64,000 nucleotides of DNA, from contig JAKCOZ010000003.1 in assembly GCA_022605955.1 (NCBI GenBank), positions 40,326,761 through 40,390,760 on the forward strand, given 5' to 3'. Position numbers and translations under genes: made by a program. Below the pieces are notes generated by a model, which had not been told where the DNA came from, made no database searches, and saw only the letters and a list, made by a program, of their open reading frames with translations. This DNA comes from Rallus limicola. Lineage: Eukaryota > Chordata > Aves > Gruiformes > Rallidae. Positions 38,101 to 49,968 of this stretch are shown piece by piece; position 1 is the first letter of the stretch, and the number at the start of each line of letters is the position of its first letter.

Positions 38101-41100
38101 TGCTTCTAGCTGGAATTGTCCTCTCATTGCTAAGAAAACCTCAGCCTAATTTCTTTTTTTTTTTTTCTTTTTAAATAAAAAACATGACTATTCACCACTG
38201 CAGCTCAAATTCTTTTTAAAGAATAACACTGCCCTGTGCATGGCTATGGGCAGCACAGCAAAATTTCATTTCTTTACAAAATATGTTCCCCTTACAATAT
38301 TTGTTCTCACTGCATAATATAAGACTTTGGCTTTTATTTTTTTTTCCATCATTAAATTTCAGAGATGCAGGATTGAAAATAAAATAATAAAAACACAAGT
38401 ATAGCTAAATCACATATTGTTAGCTGTAATACAAAAAGTTAGAGTCAAAGATTCTGAGAGTAACTCACTGAAGAAAATCAGCTGCAGCAACAGGTTTCTG
38501 AAACATTTTAGCTAGTTTCTTTTTTTCCCTGCTCTTCTTTTATACAACATAAGAACTGAGCGTTTCAATCTTTATTTGGCCAGAGGGGGATGAGGGTGAT
38601 GACTTGAGATGGGGCAAGGACATAGTAATAATGTACTGGATTAAATATAGCACAAATAAGTATTTTACAAACTTTCATTTTACCTTCTGCCCCCCCCCCC
38701 TCCCCTGTAAATGGGCCAATACTATTTCAGCAAAGTAAACCTTCACCTACAACATTTCCCACACAAGCATGTACTACCTAAGATGAAGTTGAAAGTAAAC
38801 TTTTCAACTGAGGTTGTATTTTTTTATTTGACAACAAAGACCAATTCAAACAATCACCTTTGGGCTGTAATTCCACTTACTTTTTTTTTTTTTTTTTAAA
38901 TAAAACTGTCCCAAACTTGTCATTTACTAAATGATGACACAATAAAAGCAATGGGGGAGCTAACTGGAATCCTACTGGCACTATAAAAGTTATGACAAGG
39001 CACAAAGATTAAGGATCAAAAGAGTGCATTTTGTTCTGCTAAAACTTCCTTAATCAAAGTTATACTGGAATTGAATGCCCATTCAATATGCTACCTAAGC
39101 AGACTCATGTATCTACACAAACATTTGCTCCAGAAACTGGCCTCCAGTTGCCAAAAAAAGGCAAGTGAGAAGATCCACTTAGTATTTTCAAGACACTTGA
39201 AGGGAACACACCCAGCACAGCTGACCCCAACTGACCAAAATGACATTCCACACTATCTGCCAATGTGTTTAAACTTTTTGTTTATGGAGATTTTAAAGGA
39301 GACAGTATTAAAGCTCTGCTTCAATCACCACTACTCTCTCCTTATCTGCCAAGTCAAGTCCTTTCACTGCAAAAGGGCATCAGGCTGGTCAGAGAAGATG
39401 TCCCCTTTGTAAATCCTTGCTACTAACTCAAAAAACAAAGCGATAGGTTCAAAACTGACTACAACCATTCAGATGAGTTTAATGACTACCAGAAACTGTT
39501 GTAAAAATAGATACAGGTATGCACAGCAGCCAAAATGAAATTTATAATTAGGAATGATTCTTGAGAATGAAAGAGAAACAACATTTTGCCATCACTGTCT
39601 CTAGAAACGCCTTGTTTGTCCACAGCTTGATGACAGTACTCAGCTCTGAACACACTTGTAATCATCTTACAAGAGATATAGTAGAATTGAAAAGGGTGCA
39701 GAGAATAGCAAAAGAATGATCACAGGCATTTGCCTCATGTTTCACAGAAAATCTTCCACAGGAATAAGAAAAACAATAAAGGGGGCTTTAAGCCCACAAG
39801 GGGTTTAAAAACTCATAAACAGGTTGGTGAAAATGGCTGGTAATTGAATAATAGGACCAAATTAAAAACTACAAGTGATTATTCATAAAAAAAAAAAAAG
39901 AGTATATTTTTGGCAAAGGTTCTTCAATTCAAGAAAACTGCCTATGTTGACAGCAACAAGTTTGGGAAAGAAACCCACCGAGGATGACTAAACCAGGAAT
40001 CATCTCTGGCTCAGGAAGTGCTGCCAGGTGCAAACAGCTTGAAGATGTGAATCTGTTCATACTCCTCTTATGCCAAGGAACACTGTGGAAGAGCTGTCTA
40101 GACAAATCTTTGGCCTGGATCATAATGGCTGTCCTAAAGTAAAACTTTTTTCCACATCAAAAACTGAAAATAGTTACAAAGCTTTACAAAGACCACTAAA
40201 GAGAGGTGAAAGGAAACTACACATCTGCAGATTTCTCCTATCACAGAGCTGTAATCTGAACCTACTACTTCTCTTGTTGTTTGACTGTAAAATAAACTAA
40301 CTTTTTAAGCAGAAACCAAAATTTCCAAATTCAAGAGGCTTTGCATTTAGGCCATCATTGTATCACAAACTTTCCAAGGCATAATCTGAAACTGAAGACT
40401 GTCAGAACAATGCTTTGGAAAAGCACACTCAGTCCTCCAAAGGAAAAGCTGTAGGAGGAACAGCATACATACTGCATTTGCTGATTCTCCTCAAGCAGCT
40501 TCTACGTATAGATAATGTGGCCACTACATTTAGACAGAGTGGTTGACTAGCCAGTACATGCATGCTGACTTACAACCTAATTGCTCTCACTCCTAATAGT
40601 TCAGGTGCCAAGTTGTAACATCTTTCTCTTAAGGTTAAACACAGTCATCACCTCTTTCAACCAGCTTCTGTATTTCAAAGTATTTGTGTAAAAACTTTGT
40701 ACCTTTGAATCCTCCACCTGTCCTAGGTAGTGACATTGGTCAGGAGGCTTAAATTAAGGGTTTGGACAGGGAAATGACAGACAGACAGACTTTTGGGCTC
40801 TCTAGCACTTGACTTAGTTTTCAAATTTGAAAACGAACTACAACATTTTTAAACATCTATTCAGCATGCAGCTTTACTCACATATTTTGTCGGAATCTGT
40901 GTGAACTGCCTGAATAACAGAAGTTCTGAGAATCACTTCCACATCAGAGGCTATTTTCAGAAGCTAGTAAAATGAACAAACAAACAAAAAGCCAACAACA
41001 AAATAGTCATTTATATTATATGCAATTACTCCTGAAGATATTTTCCATACTATATAGCTATTCAAATAAGAAAGTCAGTCACTTCTATTATTCAGTTAGT

Positions 41101-44100
41101 TATGTACTTTCTATACATAGCTTTTTTTCTTGGGAATCCTGGAATAATTTACAGATTGATACATAAGCTACTTTGACATATAACATCAGAGCAAGGAAAA
41201 TTCTGCTCAGTAACATGCAGCAGTATAAAATCTATACACCAAATTAAAACTGCAAACAAGTAAAATAGAATGCAACTACCAAACCAAGTAATTAGTTTCC
41301 AATAATCATTGAAGCTTGAGGTCAATGCCTCTGTGTTTCACAGAACAGCACTACAGCACCAAGACACTACCTTAAAGGTTAGCAGGGGCATTAGTATTTG
41401 GCAAAAGGCCTGGAGTTCTTTCCTTCATTAAGAGGATAAGCAGACGTACCCTTGCTCTTAGGCAAAGTAGGGAAGAAATGAAGGCAAGTACCTCATTTAT
41501 CTTCTCTTCAGATGTTTCATCTTGGTTATTTCTGAATTCTTCATTTATCTTTTGTCTTGCAGCTAAATAAACAAAAAAACTAACATCTGAACAAAAAATC
41601 ATGTCTTATCTTTGTCACTGCCTCAAAGCTCAGAATCCAAAGTTCTTTACAACACCTTCCTGGTACTCTCTGCATGAAGTATTTTAAAAGAGTATTTCCA
41701 TGGAATTCAAGTGATGTCATGTTTTAGGTGGACCGGTAAAGGTCTGCCTAACATTCTGAGCTTTAAAGGTATCTAACATACAGAAGCCACTAATAAATGT
41801 TAGTTTACTAAAAAAAGCATTTATTCCTGGAATCATAACAGTATGTAAGGAGAATAAACTCAAATTCTTAACATTGTTAAATCTGCTTTGGCTGAAAAGG
41901 GAAAAAAAAAAAACAAACCCAACAAAAAAAAAAGAGAGAGGAAAAAAAAGATAAGAAAATCCCAGGGAGATCACCAAGGTTTCAGAGAGGGATGTTTTTC
42001 ATACAAAATACACCTTGAGTGCTTGAGTCTATGAGTGTTTGAGCCTAACCATTTTTTTTTGTTTCAAATTAATGGACGTCTGATTAGCATTCTTATGTTA
42101 AGAATTCTCTGTGTATTCATAGCAGAAAGCTCCAAGACAGACAGGTAAGCATCCACCCACACACAAAAAAAGTATCTCACCTTCAAGCGCTCTGGTATCG
42201 TTTTTAAAAACTTCTTGTCGGGTTCTGTGTAACAACTTAAAAAGCTTCAAAACCTGTCAATACAACACCAACTGCTTTAGCTTCTTTGCTAGCAGGATTC
42301 TTAGTTAAAATGAACATGCTGCAATTAAGAGTCTGTGGTTGATCTTTCACATTCTTTCCATTTAGTACAGAATCTGGGATGGAATCAGTACCTGAGATAG
42401 GTTACCTCAAATTCCTGATGAAATAACTTGCAGCCAAAGCAGATGTGAGAAAATTGTGAGTCCTAGACAGTCATAGATGTTTCAAATTGAATTAAGATAC
42501 TAGAGACTACAAGCACTATGCTCCTAAATAATCATTTTACATGCGGGAATACAGTCCTGAAAATGCATCAACAAAAGCATTTATTGTGCCAATATCAAAT
42601 AAAGCCAACAGAGCCACAGCTGGCTGAGCAGAGAAGGTGCTCAGGCAGAGCAAAGCGACAGCAAGGGGTGACCTGAGACCTGGTCTCCCAACAGATGGAA
42701 TGCAATGTTGGTTAGTGATGGAACTCAATGGACTGTGACTGGGCACCCCTCACTGCTTAAAGCATCACCCAGCCAGTTGGTGATGAGTGGTCTGAGCATG
42801 GAGCAAGACTTTTGGAGATGGTGCTGTGCTGGGGGAGTTGCTTGCTGCAGCTCTCTGTGCCCAAGCCCTGAGCCATCAACAGACTTTCCCCAGGCCTGCC
42901 AGTTTCAGGCAGCTGGGGTACACAGGAAGCACGCTCACAGCAGCAGAGGTGAGCTGTGAGGAGACCCCTCAGCCTGGGGTGGCGAGCTTGGAGGGTTTCC
43001 TCCTTGTGGGACCTGGGCATTTCTTCCAGCCCTCTCTGGACCAGCTAGTGATTGTGGCCTCTCTTCTAGCCAAACACCCACTGCTGCAGCACTGGCGAGA
43101 GGGAGCGGATTGCCATCACCACCTCCCCCCAGTCCACAGCAGCAGCTGGAGAGCCTAGGCAGCTAGGAGGAGGCTGCTATGTGATGCCACGCCTCCACCT
43201 CTTCTACTACCAGTGCATCCTGCAGTGGGCTGAAAGCAAGCCTGAGTGACCCCTCTGCAAGAGGGGGATCCTGTCCATCCGGTATTTGGTGCTGGGGGAT
43301 GACAAATTTGTGTGGTATGTAGTCACACCACCTGTTCCATCATCAGTTGTCATCTACCAGGCAGGAGGAGCTCCCAAAAACCCAGTTGCCCACCACCCTC
43401 TAGCACCCCAGCAGGAAGGCTGCACCGGGGTCCTATGGGTGCCCTTCAGCCCTCAAACAGGATGAGCTGTTTCTACAGCAACCCAATGCTCTTCGAGATT
43501 CTGCAGTCCTTGGTCCAACAGAATCAGGAGGAGATCTTTGACACCTTCACGGGCAAAGAGAGCCACAGAGGGATGGATAGAAAGCTGCTGATCTGCACAC
43601 TGGGGATGTCACAGTGAGGGCATCCCACCAACCCCACACAGTATCATCGTTTCAACAGTGTGCACATGTTGCTGTGCAAGGGCACAACCTGCTGAGCTGG
43701 TAGGGTGCCCATGGTGCCTGGTGGTAGGAGGACAGCCCTGCAGCTGTCCTCATCCCTGCTGCCTCCCAAGTAGGGTCTCTGGTCCCCAGCCCAGTCTGCT
43801 TTGGCAGCCGTGTGAGATCCAGCACAGGCAAGCTCCCCAGCACCTCATCCACTGCCACTGGTGGGAGTGCCGGCAGCCAACCCTCTGTTCCCATTGTCAT
43901 CCCTGTGGAGCAAGAATACCCCCAGAAGAAACCAAGGGAGGTTATGCCGAGGCCCTCCACTTTGTGACGTACCGTGTCTGTCAACAAATGCCTGTACCAG
44001 TGGACTTATGACTCAACATTGCTGAAATATTGCACCTCTTGCTATTACTGTTATTTGTGATAAAAGGGGACTTGCTTGTAAAGGGTTAAGGAAGACTTGC

Positions 44101-46479
44101 TAACAGGATGGTTTGAAGTGCCATAGTGGTGTCCTCACATAAACAATGTCACACTTGAACAACCAAGGACTGATAAAGAAGAAACATCAATTGAGACATA
44201 AGTTGGTGTCTCTCTGTGCAAATAAAATGACTTCTTTGACGAGTTCCAGTCCCCCCCTCGATCTAGCAAACTCCTTATCTGTCTGATGAATTCATCAATT
44301 CAAACAAGTATTTCACTGTAACTAGTTTGAGCTCCCTTGGCCTTCAAAAGTATCCAAAACCTGCTGAAACTGAACTTGTAGTTTGGATCAGAGTCAAGGA
44401 GTAACTGAGTCTGTGCAAAACAGAAGGTTACTTGCGGTGACTCCATCCCCACAACCCCCGACGACCATCACCAAACAGCAGTGCACAGACACAGTTGGGA
44501 GGAGTTTATGGAAATCACCTCTTGGAACTCATTTTAATATGATTAATGAATATGTATAGGTGTATGAGGTAACCTAATGAATAAGTATCATTGAACTGTA
44601 CATAACCAAAAAAGAACTGCCATGTTAGTGTGCACGCCTGTGGTGAAGCAATGTGCTGTGCATCCAACGCTGGACCACGGAATTCCTGACCTGACGTGAA
44701 ACCAATTCGGACTGCTGGGACGTCCCAGCTCTGTGGTGGTAGATATTGTAATCTCTTTCTCTCTCTCTTACTCTCTTCCTAACTCTTCTCTGTGTCCCAT
44801 CCCGTTCTGCTCCCTCCCCCGTTCTTCTGCACACTCATTGCAGGCTAAATAAAGTGACCTAAACCTTAACTTCGTTCTGAGTCTTCATTCTGATCCCAAG
44901 AACTGTGAAGAACTGATCACAATAAAGCACCTAATTGGACATCACTCAGGGGTTAAGCTCAGCCACCCCCAACCACCCAGTACAATCTGAGGTCGGTTGG
45001 AACACAAGGGGATTTAACCTCTGCCAAAGAAGTCTATCATCTGGTTGCAGATCGTGACACACTTCCAGCCCAGGCAGTGAGGGCTCCTGTGGGCAGCCAT
45101 GGCAACCCCCAAAGAGGAGGGCCAGCACTGCAGAGACCTCACCAGCCAGCAAAAGACCAGTGTCATGACAGTGACCTGGCAGGGTGCCTTGGGGGATGCC
45201 GAAACCAGGACTGGACCACCAGGACATCTTCAGTGCCAGCCTGTGCCCCACTGCTCCTCACTCCACCCTCTGCCCCCATGTCTGGGGACTCTGCTCTCCC
45301 ATCAGCCTTCACTGCTGGGTGCAGACTCCCTACAGCAACACCCACTCAAGTCCCACCTCCTGCACAGAGTCACAACCCAGTGCTGCTTTTGGTCATACCC
45401 TGCCAAGGCAGAGTCCCAAGGAGTTCAGGAAAAGGAAGCCCAAAGTCCTGCACCTTCGGGGGGACACTGCACATGCATAAGGCTGCCCAGCTGGAAAGTA
45501 ACCAGGGAAAGGTGACCATGCTGGTGTCCTTGAGCATGGGCTTTCTTCCTGCCCTGGAGTCCAGAAACCACCTTGACACTGGAATTAAGTCATCTGTTCT
45601 ATTTGGGAAGGACTGCTCTTTGGCAGATGCTGGACAGACGGATGCCAAGCATCTAAGAACACCGAGTTTATCTGGTTTGAAGAAAAGAAGGCTGAGGGGC
45701 AACCTCCTTCCTCTCTGCAGCTTCCAGAGGAGCAGAAGTGCTGAAGGAACTACTGATCTCCCTAGCATCCAGCAGCAGGACCCATGGGAAGGCTTCAAAG
45801 CTGTTTCAGGGTTATTTGTAAACTTTCCTTTGTCAATAGGGTGGTCAGAGACTGCAACAGGCTTCCCAGAGTGGAAGAGGTTACCCCAATCCTGTAAGGG
45901 CCTTTAAGAAGATATATTAGGACAGTGGCCTTTCATTCTTTGATGACTACATGCTTTTAGGGAGGACTTGGCTACCTCTCCTGATGAGAGCCAGAAAGGC
46001 AACCACCTCCATGGGCGACTATGGATGTGGCAGACCCTCTTAACACTCCTCCAGGAATACCTCAGTGCTCCAGGATTACCTCTCTTGAAATGCCTGAGCA
46101 CCAACATATGCAAAATGGGGAATAAACGTGTAGCTCAAGGTTTGTGCTCAGCCACAGAGCTATGATGATATCTCTGCAATTACAGGTACATGCCGCCTCA
46201 CGCTGGGTCAGCCCTGCGCGGCCCCCCTTTCCCTTACGGGCCCAGGCTTCAATTCGCTCGAGGCGATCCCCTAACACCAGGGAGCCCCAGTGACACCTCG
46301 CGAACCTCAAGAGACGCGGCCAGGACGAGGTCTCCCCAAAAGAGGCCACGCGCCCTCTCGGGAGACAGCGGCGGCTGCTAGCGGCGGCTGCTGCCGCCCT
46401 CTCCCGCCGCCTCTCCCCGCCGCTACCCGTTCACGCTGCCGCACATGCGCACCACACTCACCTGCCCACGGTTCGCCAT
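35109..46479 (-). CDS. LYRM7: LYRM7 (MZM1L), complex III assembly factor; five coding exons
   Basis: LYRM7 is a LYR-motif protein of the mitochondrial matrix. It binds and stabilises the Rieske iron-sulfur protein UQCRFS1 before its insertion into complex III. The coding sequence is join(46462-46479, 42181-42253, 41492-41562, 40882-40963, 35109-35179) on the minus strand. All introns are GT-AG and phases agree, giving 104 residues, the length I recall for human LYRM7. Landmarks: start [15 protein letters not shown] (residues 10-18) with the degenerate LYR tripeptide L-H-R at 14-16, as in mammals; [10 protein letters not shown] (21-30); KINEEF (35-40), the family's downstream Phe region; [13 protein letters not shown] (60-72); LVPRKDLL (83-90). 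The start has a strong Kozak context (GCCATGG) inside a CpG island. No frameshift or stop is present, so the gene looks functional. Its introns hold CR1 copies, an ERV LTR and a RING pseudogene. Confidence 0.96.
35455..36444 (+). mobile_element. CR1 LINE, 5'-truncated, in LYRM7 intron 4
   Basis: A 0.99-kb copy, antisense to LYRM7, has a full CR1 3' end (GGGGGGTTGGACACGATGG, then ATTCTGTG octamers at 36430-36444). The ORF2 remnant has a one-base deletion at the YADD box near 35566 (AAGTACCCGATGAC), shifting the frame. A long frame then runs from 35589 to 36365. Confidence 0.95.
35488..36365 (+). pseudogene. CR1 ORF2 remnant, frameshifted in the RT active site
   Basis: Two overlapping frames carry the CR1 RT tail. 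The first (35488-35670) reads [11 protein letters not shown], then [12 protein letters not shown], and then loses frame where A-D-D should follow. The second (35589-36365, 258 codons) carries the conserved C-terminal part ([20 protein letters not shown]). It is dead by truncation and frameshift. Confidence 0.9.
36445..36814 (-). other. LYRM7 intron 4 segment
   Basis: Sequence between two CR1 insertions; nothing recognised. Confidence 0.6.
36815..37315 (+). mobile_element. CR1 LINE of a different subfamily, LYRM7 intron 4
   Basis: A 5'-truncated CR1 of 0.5 kb with a 128-codon open remnant of ORF2 ([20 protein letters not shown] onward), ending at 37214. A 3' UTR (GGGGGGTTGGAACTC, CCTTCCAACCC) and ATTCTGTG octamers follow. 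It differs from the 35.5-kb copy in the ORF2 C-terminus and UTR. Confidence 0.93.
37551..37764 (+). mobile_element. Old CR1 LINE fragment, LYRM7 intron 4
   Basis: A diverged CR1 3' part: ATATTAGGAAAAACCTTCAC, CAGGCTGCCCAGGGAGGTGG, CCCTTCCAGCCAAGGCAATT and ATTCTATG octamers. It is the oldest of the three CR1 copies in this intron. Confidence 0.85.
37765..40881 (-). other. LYRM7 intron 4, rest
   Basis: AT-rich intron with T runs at 38154-38167 and 38881-38897 and a C run near 38690. No extra exon is supported. Confidence 0.6.
40882..40963 (-). CDS. LYRM7: LYRM7 coding exon 4
   Basis: 82 nt between a TACTAG acceptor and a GTGAGT donor encode residues 55-81 plus one base, including [13 protein letters not shown], which aligns with human SDVELLLRTSVIQ. 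It is too short and lacks an in-frame Met, so it is easily missed by ORF scans. Confidence 0.95.
41492..41562 (-). CDS. LYRM7: LYRM7 coding exon 3
   Basis: 71 nt between a TTTAG acceptor and a GTACTT donor (the weakest splice site in the gene) complete codon 31 and encode up to residue 54, with KINEEF and a Glu/Asn-rich stretch. A partial duplicate of this exon lies at 51.3 kb. Confidence 0.96.
42181..42253 (-). CDS. LYRM7: LYRM7 coding exon 2
   Basis: 73 nt between an ACAG acceptor and a GTGAGA donor encode residues 7-30 plus one base. It carries the LYR-like motif (LFKLLHRTR) and [10 protein letters not shown], both strongly conserved with human LYRM7. Confidence 0.96.
42780..44020 (+). 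pseudogene. Degenerate RING-finger (Topors-like) E3 ligase pseudogene in LYRM7 intron 1
   Basis: Patching across stops on the plus strand shows a RING half ([32 protein letters not shown], about 43172-43260). After it comes a stretch with TPPVPSSVV and [15 protein letters not shown], the layout of the expanded avian Topors-like genes (family assignment from memory). Zinc-ligand positions are lost: Arg and Tyr sit where Cys is expected in the C-x-H-x-x-C segment, and a TGA at 43236-43238 replaces the Cys of E-C-P-L-C. Later frames keep scattered matches (I-P-V-E-Q-E near 43900). It lies antisense in LYRM7 intron 1 and is followed within 40 bp by an ERV LTR. RING identity is fairly secure; the Topors-like label less so. 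Confidence 0.65.
44056..44921 (+). mobile_element. ERV LTR with AATAAA and R-U5-like 3' part
   Basis: The segment begins TGTGATAAAAGGGGACTTGC and ends GAACTGATCACA. It has a CT-rich stretch (44752-44790) and AATAAAGTGACCTAAACC with GAGTCTTCATTCTGATCCC after it, which is typical of an avian retroviral LTR polyadenylation and U5 region. No target-site duplication was found. Sequence to the right (44922-45060) could be leader sequence, but no primer-binding site is certain. Confidence 0.65.
44922..45619. other. LYRM7 intron 1, unassigned
   Basis: A fairly GC-rich stretch with open frames on both strands (for example 45077-45907 plus), none resembling a known protein. Possibly degraded internal ERV sequence, given the LTR directly to the left; this is a guess. 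Confidence 0.4.
45620..45960 (+). mobile_element. Old CR1 LINE remnant
   Basis: Diverged CR1 landmarks in order: GAAGAAAAGAAGGCTGAGGG, CTCTGCAGCTTCC, CAGAGACTGCAACAGGCTTC and CCAGAGTGGAAGAGG. No intact 3' tail. Confidence 0.6.
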
Positions 46480-46940
46480 GGCGACCGCCGTCCTTTTCCG
46501 GTCCGGAAGAGCGGTATGGAGCCAGAAGTGACGATTAAACGCGGCCCGGGCCCTTCCCCGCCTCTCGGTGCTGTTGCTACTGTTGCCCCGCAGAGCGCAA
46601 CTCCCTGTCCCGGTTGTTCCGGGTAGCTTTTGACCCCTTCCTTCCTCCGTCCCGCCAGCCGGGGGCGGTGTCGCCTGCCCTCCCGGACCGTTCCTTGGGC
46701 AGCCTGTGCCGCCTGGTTGATGGCCGACGGCAGCCACTCCAACAACGCCACCCTTCAGTGTGCCGACACCTGACAGGAGACGACTCTTGCCAAGAGTCCG
46801 TAAATAGCAGGCAGGATTGCCTGCGCTACCCGAGGGCTCCTCCGGCAGGCGGTGGAGGCGTGGGCGCCGGCCGGGTCCTGCTGAGGTGTGCTGCGATGTG
46901 GTGGGGGGCTGCTCCAGTGCTAGCGCTCTCCACCTCAGGA
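46170..46940. promoter_or_regulatory. LYRM7: CpG island promoter of LYRM7
   Basis: About 0.77 kb of CpG-rich sequence surrounds the LYRM7 start codon (46477-46479). Two ETS-like GGAA cores in CCGGAAAAGG and CCGGA contexts lie at 46494-46510, just upstream of the start. There is no TATA box near it. Transcription presumably starts about 20-80 bp upstream of the ATG; this is inferred. A divergent transcript to the right is possible (in mammals HINT1 is head-to-head with LYRM7), but no HINT1 exon was found in the window. Confidence 0.85.
46462..46479 (-). CDS. LYRM7: LYRM7 coding exon 1
   Basis: ATG at 46479-46477 in a GCCATGG Kozak context encodes six residues (M-A-N-R-G-Q). The donor is CAG/GTGAGT, phase 0. 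The short first coding exon matches the split of the family's N-terminus before the V-L-x-L-F-K motif. Confidence 0.93.
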
Positions 46941-46985
46941 TAACAACTCTGCAACCAGAAGTAAAATAACATATTTTACCCTCTT

Positions 46986-47035
46986 TCCCCACCCCACCCC
47001 ACCCCACCCTCCCTTCTTTTTTTTTTTTTTTTTTA
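46986..47035 (+). repeat. (CCCCA)n followed by a poly-T run
   Basis: Five CCCCA units, then CCTCCCTTC and about 20 T. Simple sequence at the edge of the CpG island. Confidence 0.9.
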
Positions 47036-47438
47036 AAGAAAAAACTCATTGTTTGAAACAGGTCATTGGAAAATCATCAGTTTGTGGCCAACACATTATT
47101 TTATACTGCTGCCTGTTACTTCACAGGAGTGCTTGATTGTATTTGAATTCTAATTCCATTTTAAAATACAATATGGTGATGACTCAGATAATAAAGGATT
47201 ATTTATCAGAACTGATCAGACTTCTCCATATTTTTTTTTAGTATCTTGTCTTTGGTAGAGAATATTCTGACTGGGGCTAAGGAACAGCCACAGCATTTAA
47301 ACCCTTACCCCATTTTTAACTCTGCTAAGGTTAGTGAACATGGATCCAACCTCTTTGGAAAAAAACCCAGACACGGTTCTTTAGATAACCTAAAGAGGAA
47401 TGACAGCTTTAGACAGAGGAATTGTCTTTGATGTTAGA
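47036..47438. other. Intergenic sequence
   Basis: Nothing recognised. Confidence 0.4.
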
Positions 47439-48130
47439 TGTTGGGGCCCTGAATGCACTAATAAGCCTCAGTGGCCTGACTAGCCTGTGTCCCAAGACCC
47501 CATGTCAGCCCTCCCCGGGGGCCTGTGATGTGGCAGCAGGTCCAGCCCTGCCCAAAGGGTGACCTGGTCAGCAGGTCGTGCTAAGATCGCCACTGTGGGT
47601 TCACAAGATTCTGGAATACATGAAGGCTTCACAATGGAGGCTTCACCCTCTACATTTCTCAGCTTTATTACAGATTACCACAAAATAACCACCACTAGCA
47701 AGTGTATCTATGATTAACTAATTATAATCAATAATAGCAGTCAGTTGTATAACAAGAATAAACATTATCGCAACAACCAGTAACAGCAACAACCAAGTAG
47801 GTAGTTACTATTGGCAGGTTACTGCAAACTTGGTGAAGCAATTTAGCAACAATATACCAGCAGATACATTATGATGGATTACCAGTGTGGATATATAATA
47901 CCAAGATCAAAAGAATTAGGTATCAGGAGAGAGTAGACCATCCCAGAGTGGAGGACATGCTGATCCCAGAGGAGGACCCAAGCATCCCAGTGGTGGGAGC
48001 ATGGACTGAGCTGTCCCCACCAGGGACCCATGCAGTAACAGAGACTCACTTCAAAGACTATTCCTGGCACAGAGTCTGGAGTCAGCTGGGTGTTGCTGGT
48101 TGGAGTCCCTAGATGTTGGAGAAAGTCTAT
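47439..48130 (-). mobile_element. Possible ERV LTR (minus strand)
   Basis: Read on the minus strand it ends in GGGCCCCAACA, preceded by AATAAAGCTGAGAAATG about 230 nt upstream, the usual spacing of polyadenylation signal, R-U5 and LTR end. The upstream (U3) border near 48130 is a guess and no target-site duplication was found. Confidence 0.4.
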
Positions 48131-49963
48131 GCAAAGCATTCAGCTGGTTTAGGAAAGAAATATGTGCAGCACAGGATGTTTTCAGAGAGAGAGGCTCCAT
48201 TTTGGGATGGGAAGTTAATTTTTACATCATGGATACATGGGGTTTTGTAAAATTTTTACAACATAGAGACACTCACTGTGATCAGTCAGTGAGTGCTGTT
48301 AATTTGTTTTCTAACTGGAACAGCCAACAGACCAAGATGTTTGGTGTTTTTCCAGCAAAAGTTTTATTTTTTACCAGACTGTTTTCCTTCTCTTGCTGTG
48401 AAAACAACCAAGGGCAGCTTGAGATTCTTACTTTCTCAGGGTGTTTTCCCCTTTCACAGGCTATTTTTCACCTTGTCAGACAAAATGTTGCTGTTACAGT
48501 TCCTTATTTCTGGGCTTATCAACGGTATCACCGGATGTCTCTGTTTTCTAGGTACCCAACTGTACTACAAAGAGGCCAGCTGCACTTTTCAAGGATGCTT
48601 CTGGTCCCCAGGCCCACAGCTCCTAAACTAGCAGGATTTTTCTCTGCCAGTGTTTTTCAGCAGACATTTGTTTCGGTCATTTTCTGTTTCTACCTAGGTC
48701 ACCTTTTGGGCTGCTCACAGCAAGCTTGCCACAGCCTTGCCTTGCCTTGCCTTGTCCACAGCCTGACTAACCAGCCTAGCCTCAGCCCAGCCATCCCAGA
48801 GTTCTGTTTGGTACTTTAAAACTCAGTTGCCATTCTCTTGAAAACCAAGTACAGGCTTATACTTCCCACAACATAATCCAGTGTTAGTTACATGGAGCAT
48901 TAGGATTTTAAATGTAATAAGCTTTACTGCTAGAACTCTGCCTTCAATGTATGCTCTGTTTCATTACTTAACTGCAATTACATTCAAGTTTAATTCAAAT
49001 ATGGGGATGACGAACTATTACTAAAAAGTTTTAATATTTCACATTTTCTAAATGCACTTATTTTAGACTGTGTACCTCATAATGAATCATGATCTGTTAG
49101 CAGGAGCTAATATTGCAGCTGTGAAGGAATGAATGAAATCCCCCTTTGAAAAGGCCTTATTGTATTCAAAATAACAAACCTTGCAATTCATGTGATGAGG
49201 TGAAAATACATGCCGAAGTCAACTATATGAAAAAATATTTTGCCTTTTCAAAGAAAATTCTTAAACTGACTATGTCTTCTTATTATAGAAATAGGCTTTC
49301 TAGACTGACTGCACAGCAGCCCAAGGTACTACTTAAAGTACACTAAACTGTACAAAAGGATCCTGAGTAAGTATTTTTTTGTCAAACTGTTCTTGAGTCT
49401 ATCTAGCTAGTAGTATCAACTGTCCTATTACTTCACAAAATATATTTAATTTGTCAGGACATAGTGGGAAAAATTAGTTCTTCTTTAATAACCATGGTTG
49501 GACAACAATTGAAAGCAATGAAATTTGTCACTAAAACACTTAATTTTATCCTTGTTTTAGTCATCATACTCCAGTGCCACCTGTGGGAGATATACATGTC
49601 AAAATAATATAGTAGCATAAAGTGAGGAGATCTTGGTGTTTAATGTGCTTCATCAGGCTTTGTTTAGGGTACCTCAGGGTAAATAATTTCAGAGTTATTA
49701 CTAGACATGTATGACAAATTCTCTTTTTGTAAGAGTTTCAGATAATCAGTTGTGGAACCATTTTAGGTTTAAACAACTCACTGCCTCCCTTCAAAATTAT
49801 CTTTCCTGTGAGATTTTTGCCACAAGGCAAATAGATTTAAATGTCTATAACAGAATCTTCCTAGAAAAAGCTTGAGTGAAATTTGTGCCTGTCTATACAA
49901 CAAAGACCAAGAAAACCTAAGTGACCACAGCTCAGATAGACATTATGAGCAAAGTATACAAAA
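48131..49963. other. Intergenic sequence
   Basis: No gene supported. A 239-codon open frame at 48100-48819 resembles nothing known and has no splice or coding signature. A few CTTGC units occur at 48733-48753. Confidence 0.4.
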
Positions 49964-49968
49964 TACAT

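Noticed and set aside
45077..45907. 276-codon plus-strand ORF in LYRM7 intron 1
   Set aside because: Its 3' half is an old CR1 remnant and a second frame is equally open; no protein similarity.
48100..48819. 239-codon plus-strand ORF
   Set aside because: It overlaps a possible LTR edge, matches no family I know and has no splice or promoter context.
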